Assembly: GCF_000004195.4 (NCBI RefSeq)
Contig: NC_030681.2
Span: 1,635,517-1,699,516, forward strand
Reading direction: 5' to 3'
From: Xenopus tropicalis
Taxonomy: Eukaryota > Chordata > Amphibia > Anura > Pipidae
DNA: 64,000 nt
Shown: one piece after another, positions 46,923 through 58,297 of the stretch
Numbering within the stretch: position 1 is the first letter of the stretch
Layout of the letters: every line of letters starts with the position of its first letter
Made by a program: the position numbers and the translations under genes
The notes under the pieces: generated by a model
What the model was told of the DNA's origin: nothing
Database searches by the model: none
Seen by the model: only the letters and a program-made list of their open reading frames with translations

Positions 46923-49499
46923 GTAAATCCAATGCACATAATAGAGATGTGAGTGGGGCGGCTTTGTGCTTTGTGCTGTCACTGGAGTCCTTAAAGAGAC
47001 ATTCACTGTAACCTTGCGTAGTCACTTACACACTCACTCACACTCACACCTGTTTCTGTAGTGTCCCCAAGCAAGCCTGTATGTGCGGCTAGTGAATCTG
47101 TAGCCCGGGTCGGCACTGGTTTTTGCACTTGGGGCGGCTAGAATTAACCCGTGCCTGCCTGGCGCCAGTGACTGAAGCGACTCATTGACCCTCCATCGGT
47201 TTCACCGCAATGAAGGAAAAATAAAGCAGCGAATGTAGAGATCTAGAGATCGTGTGGGCACGAAGCCTCTGCAGCTGAGCATTCTGGGTATAGGGCTGTA
47301 CAGTAAGAGAATATAGCAGGGTGTATCTGCCTTTAATCAGTGTTACCCATAAGCCCTCTCTCTAAGGCCGGTGCCACACAAGGCCCCCCCCCGTGGTGCC
47401 GGGGCAATAACAGCCTCTCTCTAAGGCCCACGGTGCAGATTTGGGCACGGGAATATAAAGCGTTAAACCCATTCCGAGTCCCCGCCATGTGTGGCCTTCG
47501 CCTTACAGATTCATAGCTCCGCCTTGGGGGGCATTTTATTTTAACCCGTTCACGTTCTTTGCTCCTTTTGTACTTGCCCCGTCCTTGTGTGCATATATGG
47601 CTCCTCCCACTTCTAACTCCCCGCACCCTCCATAGACACAAGCTGTGCCTGGCTGCATGTAACCTTCCTCTCTAGGTACCCCCCCCTGTGCCAAATACTG
47701 AGAATGCATTGTAGGGGGTCTCACCCCAAGAACGTGTAAGTGCCTTTCATTGTCATTGAAAGTAAATAACTACTGTAACGTGGGCACCGTTTATGCAGAG
47801 GCCGCGGCTCGGGGCACGTGTTGGTGGCGCCATTGGGTTTGTCTGATTGGCAGGAATGCGCCCTTGCCGGGATGTGTGTATGTGCGCGTGTACATATTTA
47901 TATTGAGTGTGAGTGTGAGTGAGCGAGGGAGTAACCCGCCCCTGACAGTACTAATGTAAATAGCGCCCCCGCTAGCGGCACGTACATCAGAGCATCGCAC
48001 CCTGTGTTTATTTAATGCCGGTAATTTAATAGCGAGTGGGGGGGGGGGGGGCTCAGTATTCTTTGTCATATTTAAATCTAAGCTTATTTATAAAAGAATT
48101 TCATAAATTGTCTGACGTTTCTCTTCTCTCTGGTGGTCATGTCATTTCTGTCAGTGTTGGGTGCTTCTGGGAAGGTGCTGAGGGAGATGGGTGTCGGATC
48201 CATTCCGGCCAATCGACTTCGGTGCCCAAACCTGTTACACATTTCATTGCCCCGGGCCGCCGCCCTGATACCGGTAGCCCAGTGCTTAGGTAGGGCCACG
48301 CGTGTTGGATCAGTTACCCACCTTGGTACCGCCAGAACCGAACCAGTACAAGGCAATAATCACCTGCCTGGGATTTCCCTAATGCCTGCTAATTATGGGT
48401 CACGTGATTCAGCAAAATGCCATTTAGTGACTCGTGGCCCACGTTCTACTGACAGAACCGCCACTTCCAATACGGTACCTGCCCTGGGCCAATGAAACGG
48501 ATAGAAATGGCCATAAAGTCTGTTCCCGATTAAATGAATTCCCCGTTGCCCCATTGGGCTCTGTATGGGCCGGCACTAGTCACAAGCCCAGGCCATGAAG
48601 GGAACCTAGAACGTTGTTTTTGGAATGAGAAGCATTAGGTCACGTAGCCAAAAAGTCATCACCGACACTTGTGATTGGTCGGTGCTGCTAACGTAATAGT
48701 GTCATATAAAGAGCAGCCTTGGGGGGGGGGGGCGTTGTATAGAGTGCCCCAGTCCCATAAGGAACGTCCCCCTCATCTGTGCCTAAATGCCCCCCTACAG
48801 GATCTGTCCAGTTGTGGTGGTTCCACTGCCCATAGGAAATGACCCCCATGTCGGGGACATCCTGACACCCCATTGGAGGCCCCTGCCCCTGGGCTCATTG
48901 TGGGGCAACCCCAGCTTGTTAGAATGTAACCCAATGTGCTTAATGCTGATGTGTAAATCATAGAGCTACTAAGGGAGCCGTTATGTGAGTGTGAGTGTGA
49001 GTGCAGCCTTGGTTCCTCTCCAGCCCTAGAGCCCATAGACGTGAGAACCTGACTGTGGATAGAAATGGTCTCGCGCAGCATTAATGGAGAATCGAGGAGC
49101 CCAACGGGTGGAGTTGCCCAGCCAATGGTACGTGCCGCAAGTATATGGGCTTGCTTCTGATTGGGCACAGATGGACCGGTACAGCCCCGCCTTGTTCTGA
49201 ATAATAAGGTTCTGGGGGGGCTGTTCCTGGAGAAATAAAGGGTTGCCCCCCCATAAGGGAGTGTATATAGGGGTGCCAATCTGTAGCTGGCAGTTGGGTT
49301 CTGCCCATGGATGGACTCCTGGCACATACACTGTGGGATTTGGGTCGCTTTGGGCAAGAAAAACACCAAAACTCAGCCGTGCAATGGGGATCCTGGTGTT
49401 CTACTGGGGGCATGATGGGGGGGTTACCTGTATGAGTCTTGGTAGCCCCCCAACTTCCAGTGTCCCCCACAAATTCCCCTGTCCCACAGAATTAGGGAC

Positions 49500-49735
49500 C
49501 TTAGTACCCCCCCACAAGGTCACGGACCATAATACCGCTTCCCCAAGTCACGGACCTTAGTACCCCCCCTCCAAGGTCACGGACCATAATACCCCTTCCC
49601 CAGGTCACGGACCTTAGTACCCCCCCTCCAAGGTCACGGACCATAATACCCCTTCCCCAGGTCACGGACCTTAGTACCCCCCCTCCAAGGTCACGGACCA
49701 TAATACCCCTTCCCCAGGTCACGGACCTTAGTACC
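49500..49735 (+). repeat. 57-bp minisatellite in vegfa 3' UTR, about 4 copies
   Basis: Each unit is built from two related halves sharing GGTCACGGACC, followed alternately by ATAATACC and TTAGTACC. One half has CCAAGGTCA, a match to the NR5A/ERR extended half-site. GGTC and GACC can pair as a short stem in RNA. Confidence 0.9.
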
Positions 49736-49957
49736 CCCTAGCACAGGGCTATCTGGGTGGCTTGCTATAGGCCGATGAGCGTGCAGCGGTTCGGTGGATC
49801 TGATTGGTGCATTAATGCTGCTACTGACCATTTTACCACTATCTTACTAACCAATAGATGGAATCATTAACCCCTTCCTCCTAGTGCTCCGCGAGGGCCG
49901 AATGATTCGTATCTGTATATTTGTGTATTAGGCAAAAAACTCGTTTTTTTTTTTGTA

Positions 49958-49963
49958 AATAAA
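49958..49963 (+). terminator. vegfa: Candidate poly(A) signal AATAAA
   Basis: A canonical hexamer inside the AT-rich block conserved with the mammalian 3' UTR end. Further conserved sequence follows it, so it may be a proximal or unused site. Confidence 0.4.
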
Positions 49964-50034
49964 ATGAAAACAGACAAAAAAACGGAAATGAGATAATTGT
50001 GCCTAACAATTTTTTTTTTAATTGTAATATTATG

Positions 50035-50160
50035 TCTCTTTATTTATTGGTGCTTTGATTTGTAATTGTAAAAAGATACAAAAAAAAGTTATTAACACTT
50101 TCTTTTAAAAATATCTTAGAAATATTTATTTTTAAACTAAAGTATAAATATACCATTTTA
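50035..50160 (+). promoter_or_regulatory. vegfa: AU-rich element block in vegfa 3' UTR
   Basis: Contains TATTTATTGG at 50041 and AATATTTATTTTTAAAC near 50122, both with close counterparts at the end of mammalian VEGFA mRNA. AU-rich elements of this type bind HuR and TTP-family proteins and control mRNA stability; that role is inferred here. Confidence 0.6.
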
Positions 50161-50185
50161 AAATGTTCCGATGCTTATTGTTTTT

Positions 50186-50191
50186 ATTAAA
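50186..50191 (+). terminator. vegfa: Candidate distal poly(A) signal ATTAAA
   Basis: A common variant hexamer about 40 nt past the last block resembling the mammalian VEGFA 3' end. T-rich sequence around 50,218-50,230 could serve as the downstream element. Confidence 0.45.
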
Positions 50192-50390
50192 AACTGTCAT
50201 GAAAATGAATATATGGATACTTTTGTTTGATTGGTTGCCCACGCGGGGTATGACCCAGTCAGGCATCTATTGGGGGCTAAATAACAATATGGGGGTGATA
50301 TTTGCCCATAATTATAAAATTGTAACAGGTTTTGTTATTTTAAAGTGCCATTTCCTTAATAGCCTATGAAATCTATCTAACAAGCTATCT

Positions 50391-52045
50391 GAGCTCCATT
50401 TGTCAGCCTGGGAAGCAATCTGAGCTCCATTTGTCAGCCTGGGAAGCAATCTGAGCTCCATTTGTCAGCCTGGGAAGCAATCTGAGCTCCATTTGTCAGC
50501 CTGGGAAGCAATCTGAGCTCCATTTGTCAGCCTGGGAAGCAATCTGAGCTCCATTTGTCAGCCTGGGAAGCAATCTGAGCTCCATTTGTCAGCCTGGGAA
50601 GCAATCTGAGCGCCATTTGTCAGCCTGGGAAGCAATCTGAGCTCCATTTGTCAGCCTGGGAAGCAATCTGAGCGCCATTTGTCAGCCTGGGAAGCAATCT
50701 GAGCTCCATTTGTCAGCCTGGGAAGCAATCTGAGCTCCATTTGTCAGCCTGGGAAGCAATCTGAGCTCCATTTGTCAGCCTGGGAAGCAATCTGAGCTCC
50801 ATTTGTCAGCCTGGGAAGCAATCTGAGCTCCATTTGTCAGCCTGGGAAGCTATCTGAGCTCCATTTGTCAGCCTGGGAAGCAATCTGAGCTCCATTTGTC
50901 AGCCTGGGAAGCAATCTGAGCGCCATTTGTCAGCCTGGGAAGCTATCTGAGCGCCATTTGTCAGCCTGGGAAGCAATCTGAGCGCCATTTATCAGCTGGG
51001 AAGCTATCTGAGCGCCATTTGTCAGCCTGGGAAGCAATCTGAGCGCCATTTGTCAGCTGGGAAGCTATCTGAGCGCCATTTGTCAGCCTGGGAAGCAATC
51101 TGAGCTCCATTTGTCAGCCTGAGAAGCAATCTGAGCTCCATTTGTCAGCCTGGGAAGCTATCTGAGCGCCATTTGTCAGCCTGAGAAGCTATCTGAGCTC
51201 TATTTGTCAACTGAAAGCTATCTGACCTCCATTTATCAGCCTGGGAAGCTATTTGAGCTCTATTTGTCAACTGGAAAGCTATCTGTTCTCCATTTGTCAA
51301 CCCGGGAATCTATCTGTTCTCCATTTGTCAGCCTGGGGAGCTATCTGATCTGAGCACCATTTGTCAGCCTGGGAAGCTATCTGAGCTCTATTTGTCAACT
51401 GGAAAGCTATCTGAGCTCCATTTATCAGCCTGGGAAGCTATTTGAGCTCTATTTATCAACTGGAAAGCTATTTGAGCTCTATTTGTCAACTGGAAAGCTA
51501 TCTGTTCTCCATTTGTCAACCCGGGAAGCTATCTGTTCTCCATTTGTCAGCCTGGGAAGCTATCTGAGCTCCATTTATCAGCCTGGGACGCTATCTGTTC
51601 TCCATTTGTCAGCCTGAGAAGTTTTTCTGAGCTCCATTTGTCAGCCTGAGAAGCTATCCGAGTGCCATTTGTCAGCCTGGGAAGCTATCTGAGCTCCATT
51701 TATCAGCCTGGGAAGCTATCTGAGCTCCATTTATCAGCCTGGGAAGCTATCTGTTCTCCATTTGTCAGCCTGGGAAGCTATCTGAGCTCCATTTATCAGC
51801 CTGGGAAGCTATCTGAGCTCCATTTATCAGCCTGGGAAGCTATCTGTTCTCCATTTGTCAGCCTGGGAAGCTATCTGAGCTCCATTTATCAGCCTGGGAA
51901 GCTATCTGTTCTCCATTTATCAGCCTGGGAAGCTATCTGAGCTCCATTTATCAGCCTGGGAAGCTATCTGTTCTCCATTTGTCAGCCTGAGAAGTTTTTC
52001 TGAGCTCCATTTGTCAGCCTGAGAAGCTATCTGAGCGCCATTTGT
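50391..52045 (+). repeat. 31-bp minisatellite, about 53 copies, downstream of vegfa
   Basis: Unit is GAGCTCCATTTGTCAGCC plus TGGGAAGCAATCT. The first half is very uniform. From about 51,200 copies diverge (GAGCTCTATTTGTCAACTGG, TTCTCCATTTGTC) and later re-homogenise with TTATCAGCC variants. It begins about 180 bp past the candidate poly(A) signal. Confidence 0.97.
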
Positions 52046-52460
52046 TAGCCCATGACACTATCTGAGCAGCTATAGCAACTGCTCTCAAAATATATATATT
52101 TTTTGTTATCTAAAACAATAAATTATGAGACTTATCCTTATCCAGTCAAATTTGATGTAGGGGTGAGGGGTTAATGAGAATAGAATGACCCGGCCTATTG
52201 AGGAAAGGCTAACGTGCTTATAGGCCAACACTGACACAGATTTATTGGGCATTTGTAGCTCAGAACATGATGTGTGAGAGATTATTGGGGCAGTTCATGC
52301 CAGGGCCTGGGCAGGGGAGGCTATAGTGAGTTGGCACGAGATGAGTTTCTGTGCCCTGACACAGTGCCAAAGCCTCATGGGGGCAGATGGCATGAGAGAG
52401 GAAGGGTGGGGTACATACTGGGAAGCGCTACCAAGTGGCAACATTAAGTACCATAGGCGG
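52046..52460. other. Unique segment between two 31-bp arrays
   Basis: About 400 bp without repeat structure apart from a short AT-rich stretch at about 52,088. No gene is recognised. Confidence 0.4.
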
Positions 52461-55074
52461 CCACTAGTCCAACTAGTTCTGTCTCCTGGGCCACTAGTGA
52501 TGTCTAGTTCTGTCTCCTGGGCCACTAGTGAGGTCTAGTTCTGTCTCCTGGGGCACTAGTGATGCCTAGTTCTGTCTCCTGGGCCACTAGTGATGCCTAG
52601 TTCTGTCTCCTGGGGCGCTAGTGATGTCTAGTTCTGTCTCCTGGGCCACTAGTGATGTCTAGTTCTGTCTCCTGGGGCGCTAGTGAGGTCTAGTTCTGTC
52701 TCCTGGGCCACTAGTGATGTCTAGTTCTGTTTCCTGGGCCACTAGTGATGTCTAGTTCTGTCTCCTGGGGCACTAGTGATGCCTAGTTCTGTCTCCTGGG
52801 CCGCTAGTGATGCCTAGTTCTGTCTCCTGGGGCGCTAGTGAGGTCTAGTTCTGTCTCCTGGGGCGCTAGTGAGGTCTAGTTCTGTCTCCTGGGGCGCTAG
52901 TGAGGTCTAGTTCTGTCTCCTGGGGCGCTAGTGAGGTCTAGTTCTGTCTCCTGGGGCGCTAGTGAGGTCTAGTTCTGTCTCCTGGGGCGCTAGTGAGGTC
53001 TAGTTCTGTCTCCTGGGGCGCTAGTGAGGTCTAGTTCTGTCTCCTGGGGCGCTAGTGAGGTCTAGTTCTGTCTCCTGGGGCGCTAGTGAGGTCTAGTTCT
53101 GTCTCCTGGGGCGCTAGTGAGGTCTAGTTCTGTCTCCTGGGGCGCTAGTGAGGTCTAGTTCTGTCTCCTGGGGCGCTAGTGAGGTCTAGTTCTGTCTCCT
53201 GGGGCGCTAGTGAGGTCTAGTTCTGTCTCCTGGGGCGCTAGTGAGGTCTAGTTCTGTCTCCTGGGGCGCTAGTGATACCTAGTTCTGTCTCCTGGGGCGC
53301 TAGTGATACCTAGTTCTGTCTCCTGGGGCGCTAGTGAGGTCTAGTTCTTTCTCCTGGGGCGCTAGTGAGGTCTAGTTCTGTCTCCTGGGGCACTAGTGAG
53401 GTCTAGTTCTGTCTCCTGGGGCACTAGTGATGTCTAGTTCTGTCTCCTGGGGCGCTAGTGAGGTCTAGTTCTTTCTCCTGGGGCGCTAGTGAGGTCTAGT
53501 TCTGTCTCCTGGGGCGCTAGTGAGGTCTAGTTCTGTCTCCTGGGGCGCTAGTGAGGTCTAGTTCTGTCTCCTGGGGCGCTAGTGAGGTCTAGTTCTGTCT
53601 CCTGGGGCGCTAGTGAGGTCTAGTTCTGTCTCCTGGGGCGCTAGTGAGGTCTAGTTCTGTCTCCTGGGGCGCTAGTGAGGTCTAGTTCTGTCTCCTGGGG
53701 CGCTAGTGAGGTCTAGTTCTGTCTCCTGGGGCGCTAGTGAGGTCTAGTTCTGTCTCCTGGGGCGCTAGTGAGGTCTAGTTCTGTCTCCTGGGGCGCTAGT
53801 GAGGTCTAGTTCTGTCTCCTGGGGCGCTAGAGAGGTCTAGTTCTGTCTCCTGGGGCGCTAGTGAGGTCTAGTTCTGTCTCCTGGGGCGCTAGTGAGGTCT
53901 AGTTCTGTCTCCTGGGGCGCTAGAGAGGTCTAGTTCTGTCTCCTGGGGCACTAGTGAGGTCTAGTTCTGTCTCCTGGGGCGCTAGTGAGGTCTAGTTCTG
54001 TCTCCTGGGGCGCTAGAGAGGTCTAGTTCTGTCTCCTGGGGCACTAGTGAGGTCTAGTTCTGTCTCCTGGGGCACTAGTGAGGTCTAGTTCTGTCTCCTG
54101 GGGCGCTAGTGAGGTCTAGTTCTGTCTCCTGGGGCACTAGTGAGGTCTAGTTCTGTCTCCTGGGGCACTAGTGATGTCTAGTTCTGTCTCCTGGGGCGCT
54201 AGTGAGGTCTAGTTCTGTCTCCTGGGGCGCTAGTGAGGTCTAGTTCTGTCTCCTGGGGCACTAGTGAGGTCTAGTTCTGTCTCCTGGGGCACTAGTGAGG
54301 TCTAGTTCTGTCTCCTGGGCCACTAGTGAGGTCTAGTTCTGTCTCCTGGGGCGCTAGTGAGGTCTAGTTCTGTCTCCTGGGGCACTAGTGAGGTCTAGTT
54401 CTGTCTCCTGGGGCGCTAGTGAGGTCTAGTTCTGTCTCCTGGGGCACTAGTGAGGTCTAGTTCTGTCTCCTGGGGCGCTAGTGAGGTCTAGTTCTGTCTC
54501 CTGGGGCGCTAGTGAGGTCTAGTTCTGTCTCCTGGGGCGCTAGTGAGGTCTAGTTCTGTCTCCTGGGGCACTAGTGAGGTCTAGTTCTGTCTCCTGGGGC
54601 ACTAGTGAGGTCTAGTTCTGTCTCCTGGGGCACTAGTGATGTCTAGTTCTGTCTCCTGGGGCGCTAGTGAGGTCTAGTTCTGTCTCCTGGGGCGCTAGTG
54701 AGGTCTAGTTCTGTCTCCTGGGGCACTAGTGAGGTCTAGTTCTGTCTCCTGGGGCACTAGTGAGGTCTAGTTCTGTCTCCTGGGCCGCTAGTGAGGTCTA
54801 GTTCTGTCTCCTGGGGCGCTAGTGAGGTCTAGTTCTGTCTCCTGGGGCGCTAGTGAGGTCTAGTTCTGTCTCCTGGGGCGCTAGTGAGGTCTAGTTCTGT
54901 CTCCTGGGGCGCTAGTGAGGTCTAGTTCTGTCTCCTGGGGCACTAGTGAGGTCTAGTTCTGTCTCCTGGGGCGCTAGTGAGGTCTAGTTCTGTCTCCTGG
55001 GGCGCTAGTGAGGTCTAGTTCTGTCTCCTGGGGCACTAGTGATGTCTAGTTCTGTCTCCTGGGGCGCTAGTGAT
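52461..55074 (+). repeat. 31-bp minisatellite, about 84 copies
   Basis: Unit is CTAGTTCTGTCTCCTGGGGC plus a GCTAGTGAGGT part. Early copies (52,461-52,850) are mixed (CCACTAGTGATG); later copies are almost identical, with G/A variation at GCGCTAG/GCACTAG. High homogeneity points to recent expansion. Confidence 0.98.
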
Positions 55075-56076
55075 TGCTCAGTCTGGTGCAGGGCAACTCT
55101 ATTTACCCCCCGGGTGCAGCTAGAGGGCCTGGCAGTGAAAGGGTGCAGAGTGGCGCCAGTGCTGGAAGGGTTAATAGGGCATGCGTGTCTGTTTACCAAT
55201 ACACAAAACAATGTGTCATCGCCCCCCCCCTTTGGGCTCGTATTCCTGGGGCACCGCCTCCCTGCAGTAGCCAATAAGGTGCTGGCATCCGCTGCAGCCA
55301 CTTGACTGGTTCCCAGTGCTGAGGGTATGCTGATACAGGCCGGCCTTCCCATTGGTCGGAGAGTGTGGCCCAATTAACTTGGAATGTATATAACATTGTT
55401 CTGATGGCCCCGCCCCCCCGGGAATGCTGCCAAGTTGGGGGTGGGGGGGTAATGGGGTTGTTGCTGTGTCAGGAGAGGTTCATGGGGTGTGGGGGTCACT
55501 CACCCCCTGAGAATCCAACTGGGTGCGACTTTTAGCCCCGATGCCCCCAGCGCTGACAGGGTGGCACAACTTGTAGCTATTAACCCCCAGTCATTTGTTG
55601 CCCCTGGGGGGCAGTTAGTCCCTCTGGCCCAATCCCATGCCAGAACCATTGTATCATTTCTCCCCCCTCATCCCATTTAAAGGGGAAATAAAGCCCAAAG
55701 CAGAGTCTGTTCTTTTCACTGCTGGTTCTGACTACGCACAACACTTACCTGCCCTTCAGACTCCGGAATATCCCCCCCCCATAACCAAATACCCCCAGCA
55801 CCGGGGCAGGAAGCCAGGTGTCCCCCCAGGAATTGTAGGGGTGCAACAAGGAACCCTCGGGGGGGCACTAGGGGGGATCTCATTAGCCCCAAGTCACAGA
55901 ATAACCCCTCGATTCCTGACTCCAACCCTGTAACCCCCAGAGTGTAACTTCCTTGTACCCCCCACACTTTATCTTCTACCCCTGGGAAACGGGTATTTGG
56001 GGGCCGATCCGGTTGGTTCCCACTTTCTGTTGCTTCAAAGAACCGGAAATTCCAGTTCTAAACAAACCCAAAAGCT
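55075..56076. other. Downstream DNA without array
   Basis: GC-rich unique-looking sequence with several C runs. No gene or RNA is supported. Confidence 0.35.
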
Positions 56077-56264
56077 GCAGAAAGGAGGGCAGAAAGGAGG
56101 GCAGAAAGGAGGGCAGAAAGGAGGGCACAAAGGAGGGCAGAAAGGAGGGCACAAAGGAGGGCAGAAAGGAGGGCAGAAAGGAGGGCAGAAAGGAGGGCAG
56201 AAAGGAGGGCAGAAAGGAGGGCAGAAAGGAGGGCACAAAGGAGGGCAGAAAGGAGGGCAGAAAT
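56077..56264 (+). repeat. 12-bp purine-rich tandem repeat, about 15 copies
   Basis: Unit AAAGGAGGGCAG, with three ACAAAGG variants. As 12 is a multiple of 3, Lys-Glu-Gly-Arg and Lys-Gly-Gly-Gln type open frames appear; these are artefacts. Confidence 0.97.
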
Positions 56265-56533
56265 GAAGATTTTTTAAAACTTTTTTACTACCCCTGTGTC
56301 GGCCCCTTCATGGAACTTCCCGCTGCCCAGTTTATCTGCCCCGTGACCCTGTGGGTTCAGGCCGGAGCCCCCGGAACATACCATTACTTTGGTTACTTGG
56401 GTAGGAACTTCTTACTATGAATTGTAAATACCCAACTCCAAATCTGCCCCCTGCAAACTGCCCTGTGTGCTCCATACTCACATACTCATTGTCTGAGTGA
56501 TCGATCCCCTTCCTCAGTATCAGTGGGAATCTC
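56265..56533. other. Short unique segment
   Basis: No recognisable feature. Confidence 0.35.
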
Positions 56534-56618
56534 CTACTCCAGCCTTACTCCAGCCTTACTCCAGCCTTACTCCAGCCTTACTCCAGCCTTACTCCAGCCT
56601 TACTCCAGCCTTACTCCA
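56534..56618 (+). repeat. 11-bp tandem repeat, about 7-8 copies
   Basis: Unit TACTCCAGCCT repeated without change. Confidence 0.97.
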
Positions 56619-56677
56619 TGATAGAATTGGGTGCCGGCCCTAAATGTATTCCCTGTGAATATAAACCTGCTACTCCA

Positions 56678-57435
56678 CGTTTACTCCATGAGAGCATACT
56701 GTCCATCACTTACCCCAATCTCCTACTCAAAGCTTACTCCGTGTGAGCATACCGTCCATCACTTACCCCAATCTCCAACTCAAAGCTTACTCCATGAGAG
56801 CATACTGTCCATCACTTACCCCAATCTCCAACTCAAAGCTTACTCCATGTGAGCATACCGTCCATCACTTACCCCAATCTCCAACTCAAAGCTTACTCCA
56901 TGAGAGCATACTGTCCATCACTTACCCCAATCTCCTACTCAAAGCTTACTCCATGTGAGCATACCGTCCATCACTTACCCCAATCTCCTACTCAAAGCTT
57001 ACTCTGTGTGAGCATACGTCCATCTCTTACCCCAATCTCCTACTCAAAGCTTACTCCGTGTGAGCATACCGTCCATCTCTTACCCCAATCTCCTACTCAA
57101 AGCTTACTCCGTGTGAGCATACCGTCCATCACTTACCCCAATCTCCTACTCAAAGCTTACTCCGTGTGAGCATACCGTCCATCACTTACCCCAATCTCCT
57201 ACTCAAAGCTTACTCTGTGTGAGCATACCGTCCATCTCTTACCCCAATCTCCTACTCAAAGCTTACTCCGTGTGAGCATACCGTCCATCTCTTACCCCAA
57301 TCTCCTACTCAAAGCTTACTCCGTGTGAGCATACCGTCCATCTCTTACCCCAATCTCCTACTCAGAGCTTACTCCGTGTGAGCATACCGTCCATCTCTTA
57401 CCCCAATCTCCTACTCAGAGCTTACTCCGTGTGAG
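56678..57435 (+). repeat. 53-bp minisatellite, about 14 copies
   Basis: Unit contains GCTTACTCCGTGTGAGCAT, ACCGTCCATCACTTACCCC and AATCTCCTACTCAAA. Two families (CCATGAGAGCATACTG and CCGTGTGAGCATACCG) alternate early on; the array is homogeneous later. Confidence 0.96.
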
Positions 57436-57445
57436 TATTAAGTAG

Positions 57446-57504
57446 GAATGCACCAAATTCCCTATTTTGGGATCTGGCTGAACCCTGAATCGGCGCATCC
57501 CTAG
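57446..57504. mobile_element. Short MITE-like element, about 60 bp
   Basis: Starts GTAGGAATGCACC and ends GGCGCATCCCTAG, which are inverted copies of each other with few mismatches. No coding capacity. Confidence 0.55.
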
Positions 57505-57527
57505 TAATAAAGGAAGGGGGGGGGGTC

Positions 57528-57815
57528 ACCTTTACATTGGCGTTTAGTATGTCATAGAATGCCCTATTCCTAGTAACTTTGCAATTGGTCTTCATTATTT
57601 ATTTTTTATCATTTCAAACTATTTGCCTTTATCTTCTATATCTTTCCAGCCTTCAAATGGGGGTCACTGACCCCAACAACCAAACGCTATTGCTCTGTGC
57701 ACTTACACGTGTATTAATATTGTTACTGTTACTATTCAGCCCCTCCCCTATTCATATTCCAGCCTTTCATCCACTGCCTGGTTACTAAGGTAAACGTGAG
57801 CCTAGCAACCAGGTT
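57528..57815 (-). mobile_element. Truncated, inverted copy of the 39.7-kb TIR element
   Basis: Matches the reverse complement of the element at 39,731-40,138: TTGGTCTTCATTATTTA, CAAATGGGGGTCACTGACCC, TATTCAGCCCCTCCCCTATTC, and CTGGTTACTAAGG for GGTTGCTAAGG. The far end is missing, replaced by a C run at about 57,817. Confidence 0.75.
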
Positions 57816-58297
57816 GCCCCCCCCCCCCCCCCGTATGAGAAGGTGTCGGTGGCCCAGCCCTGCCGGTGTGAGTAGAAACCGCTTACTCCTACTCCAGCTT
57901 CCCCTGGGAATGGGGGGGGGGGGGGCAGGTTGGAGGCGGCGGCTTTGTGCCGGTTAATCCCCCGGATCTGGCTAATTGCACCTCCTCGGGGTCTGGGCGA
58001 GTCCCATCAGCTCCCGGCTCCTCACTCCCATGAATCAAAGGGAACCGAGAGGAACTGATTCCATGGGAGAGTAACTACTAATAGGGGAGGAGACGCCCCG
58101 ACGCACGCAGCCCCCCCACTATTAGCCACAGACTCCCACCCACAGTCCTACTGGGATTCACCCTCCTAATCACAGCACCGGGTTGAGGGGGGGGGGTATC
58201 TGGGGCAAAAGACATTCTGTCCTGTGGCCCTTTAAATCTTACTATATAGTTATAGTTATACATGTTGCCCCTTTATTTCCACTTTTCTCTGATCTTT
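57816..58297. other. Downstream DNA, no recognised feature
   Basis: C- and G-run-rich, otherwise unique sequence. No gene is supported. Confidence 0.35.

Larger units (their letters stand above)
45979..50210 (+). other. vegfa: Probable vegfa 3' UTR, about 4.2 kb
   Basis: The first 170 nt match the start of the mammalian VEGFA 3' UTR in short blocks (GAAGGA, CAGCACTTTGG, GCTGCTAAA). A second block at about 48,000-48,120 matches a TTATTTAAT / CAGTATTCTT region. A third at about 49,905-50,150 matches the human 3' end (TATTTATTGGTGCT near 50041, AATATTTATTTTTAAAC near 50122). Between these lie frog-specific insertions: a CA-rich repeat, a poly-G run at about 48,038, and a 57-bp minisatellite at 49,500. 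The total is roughly twice the human length as I remember it. Confidence 0.7.
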
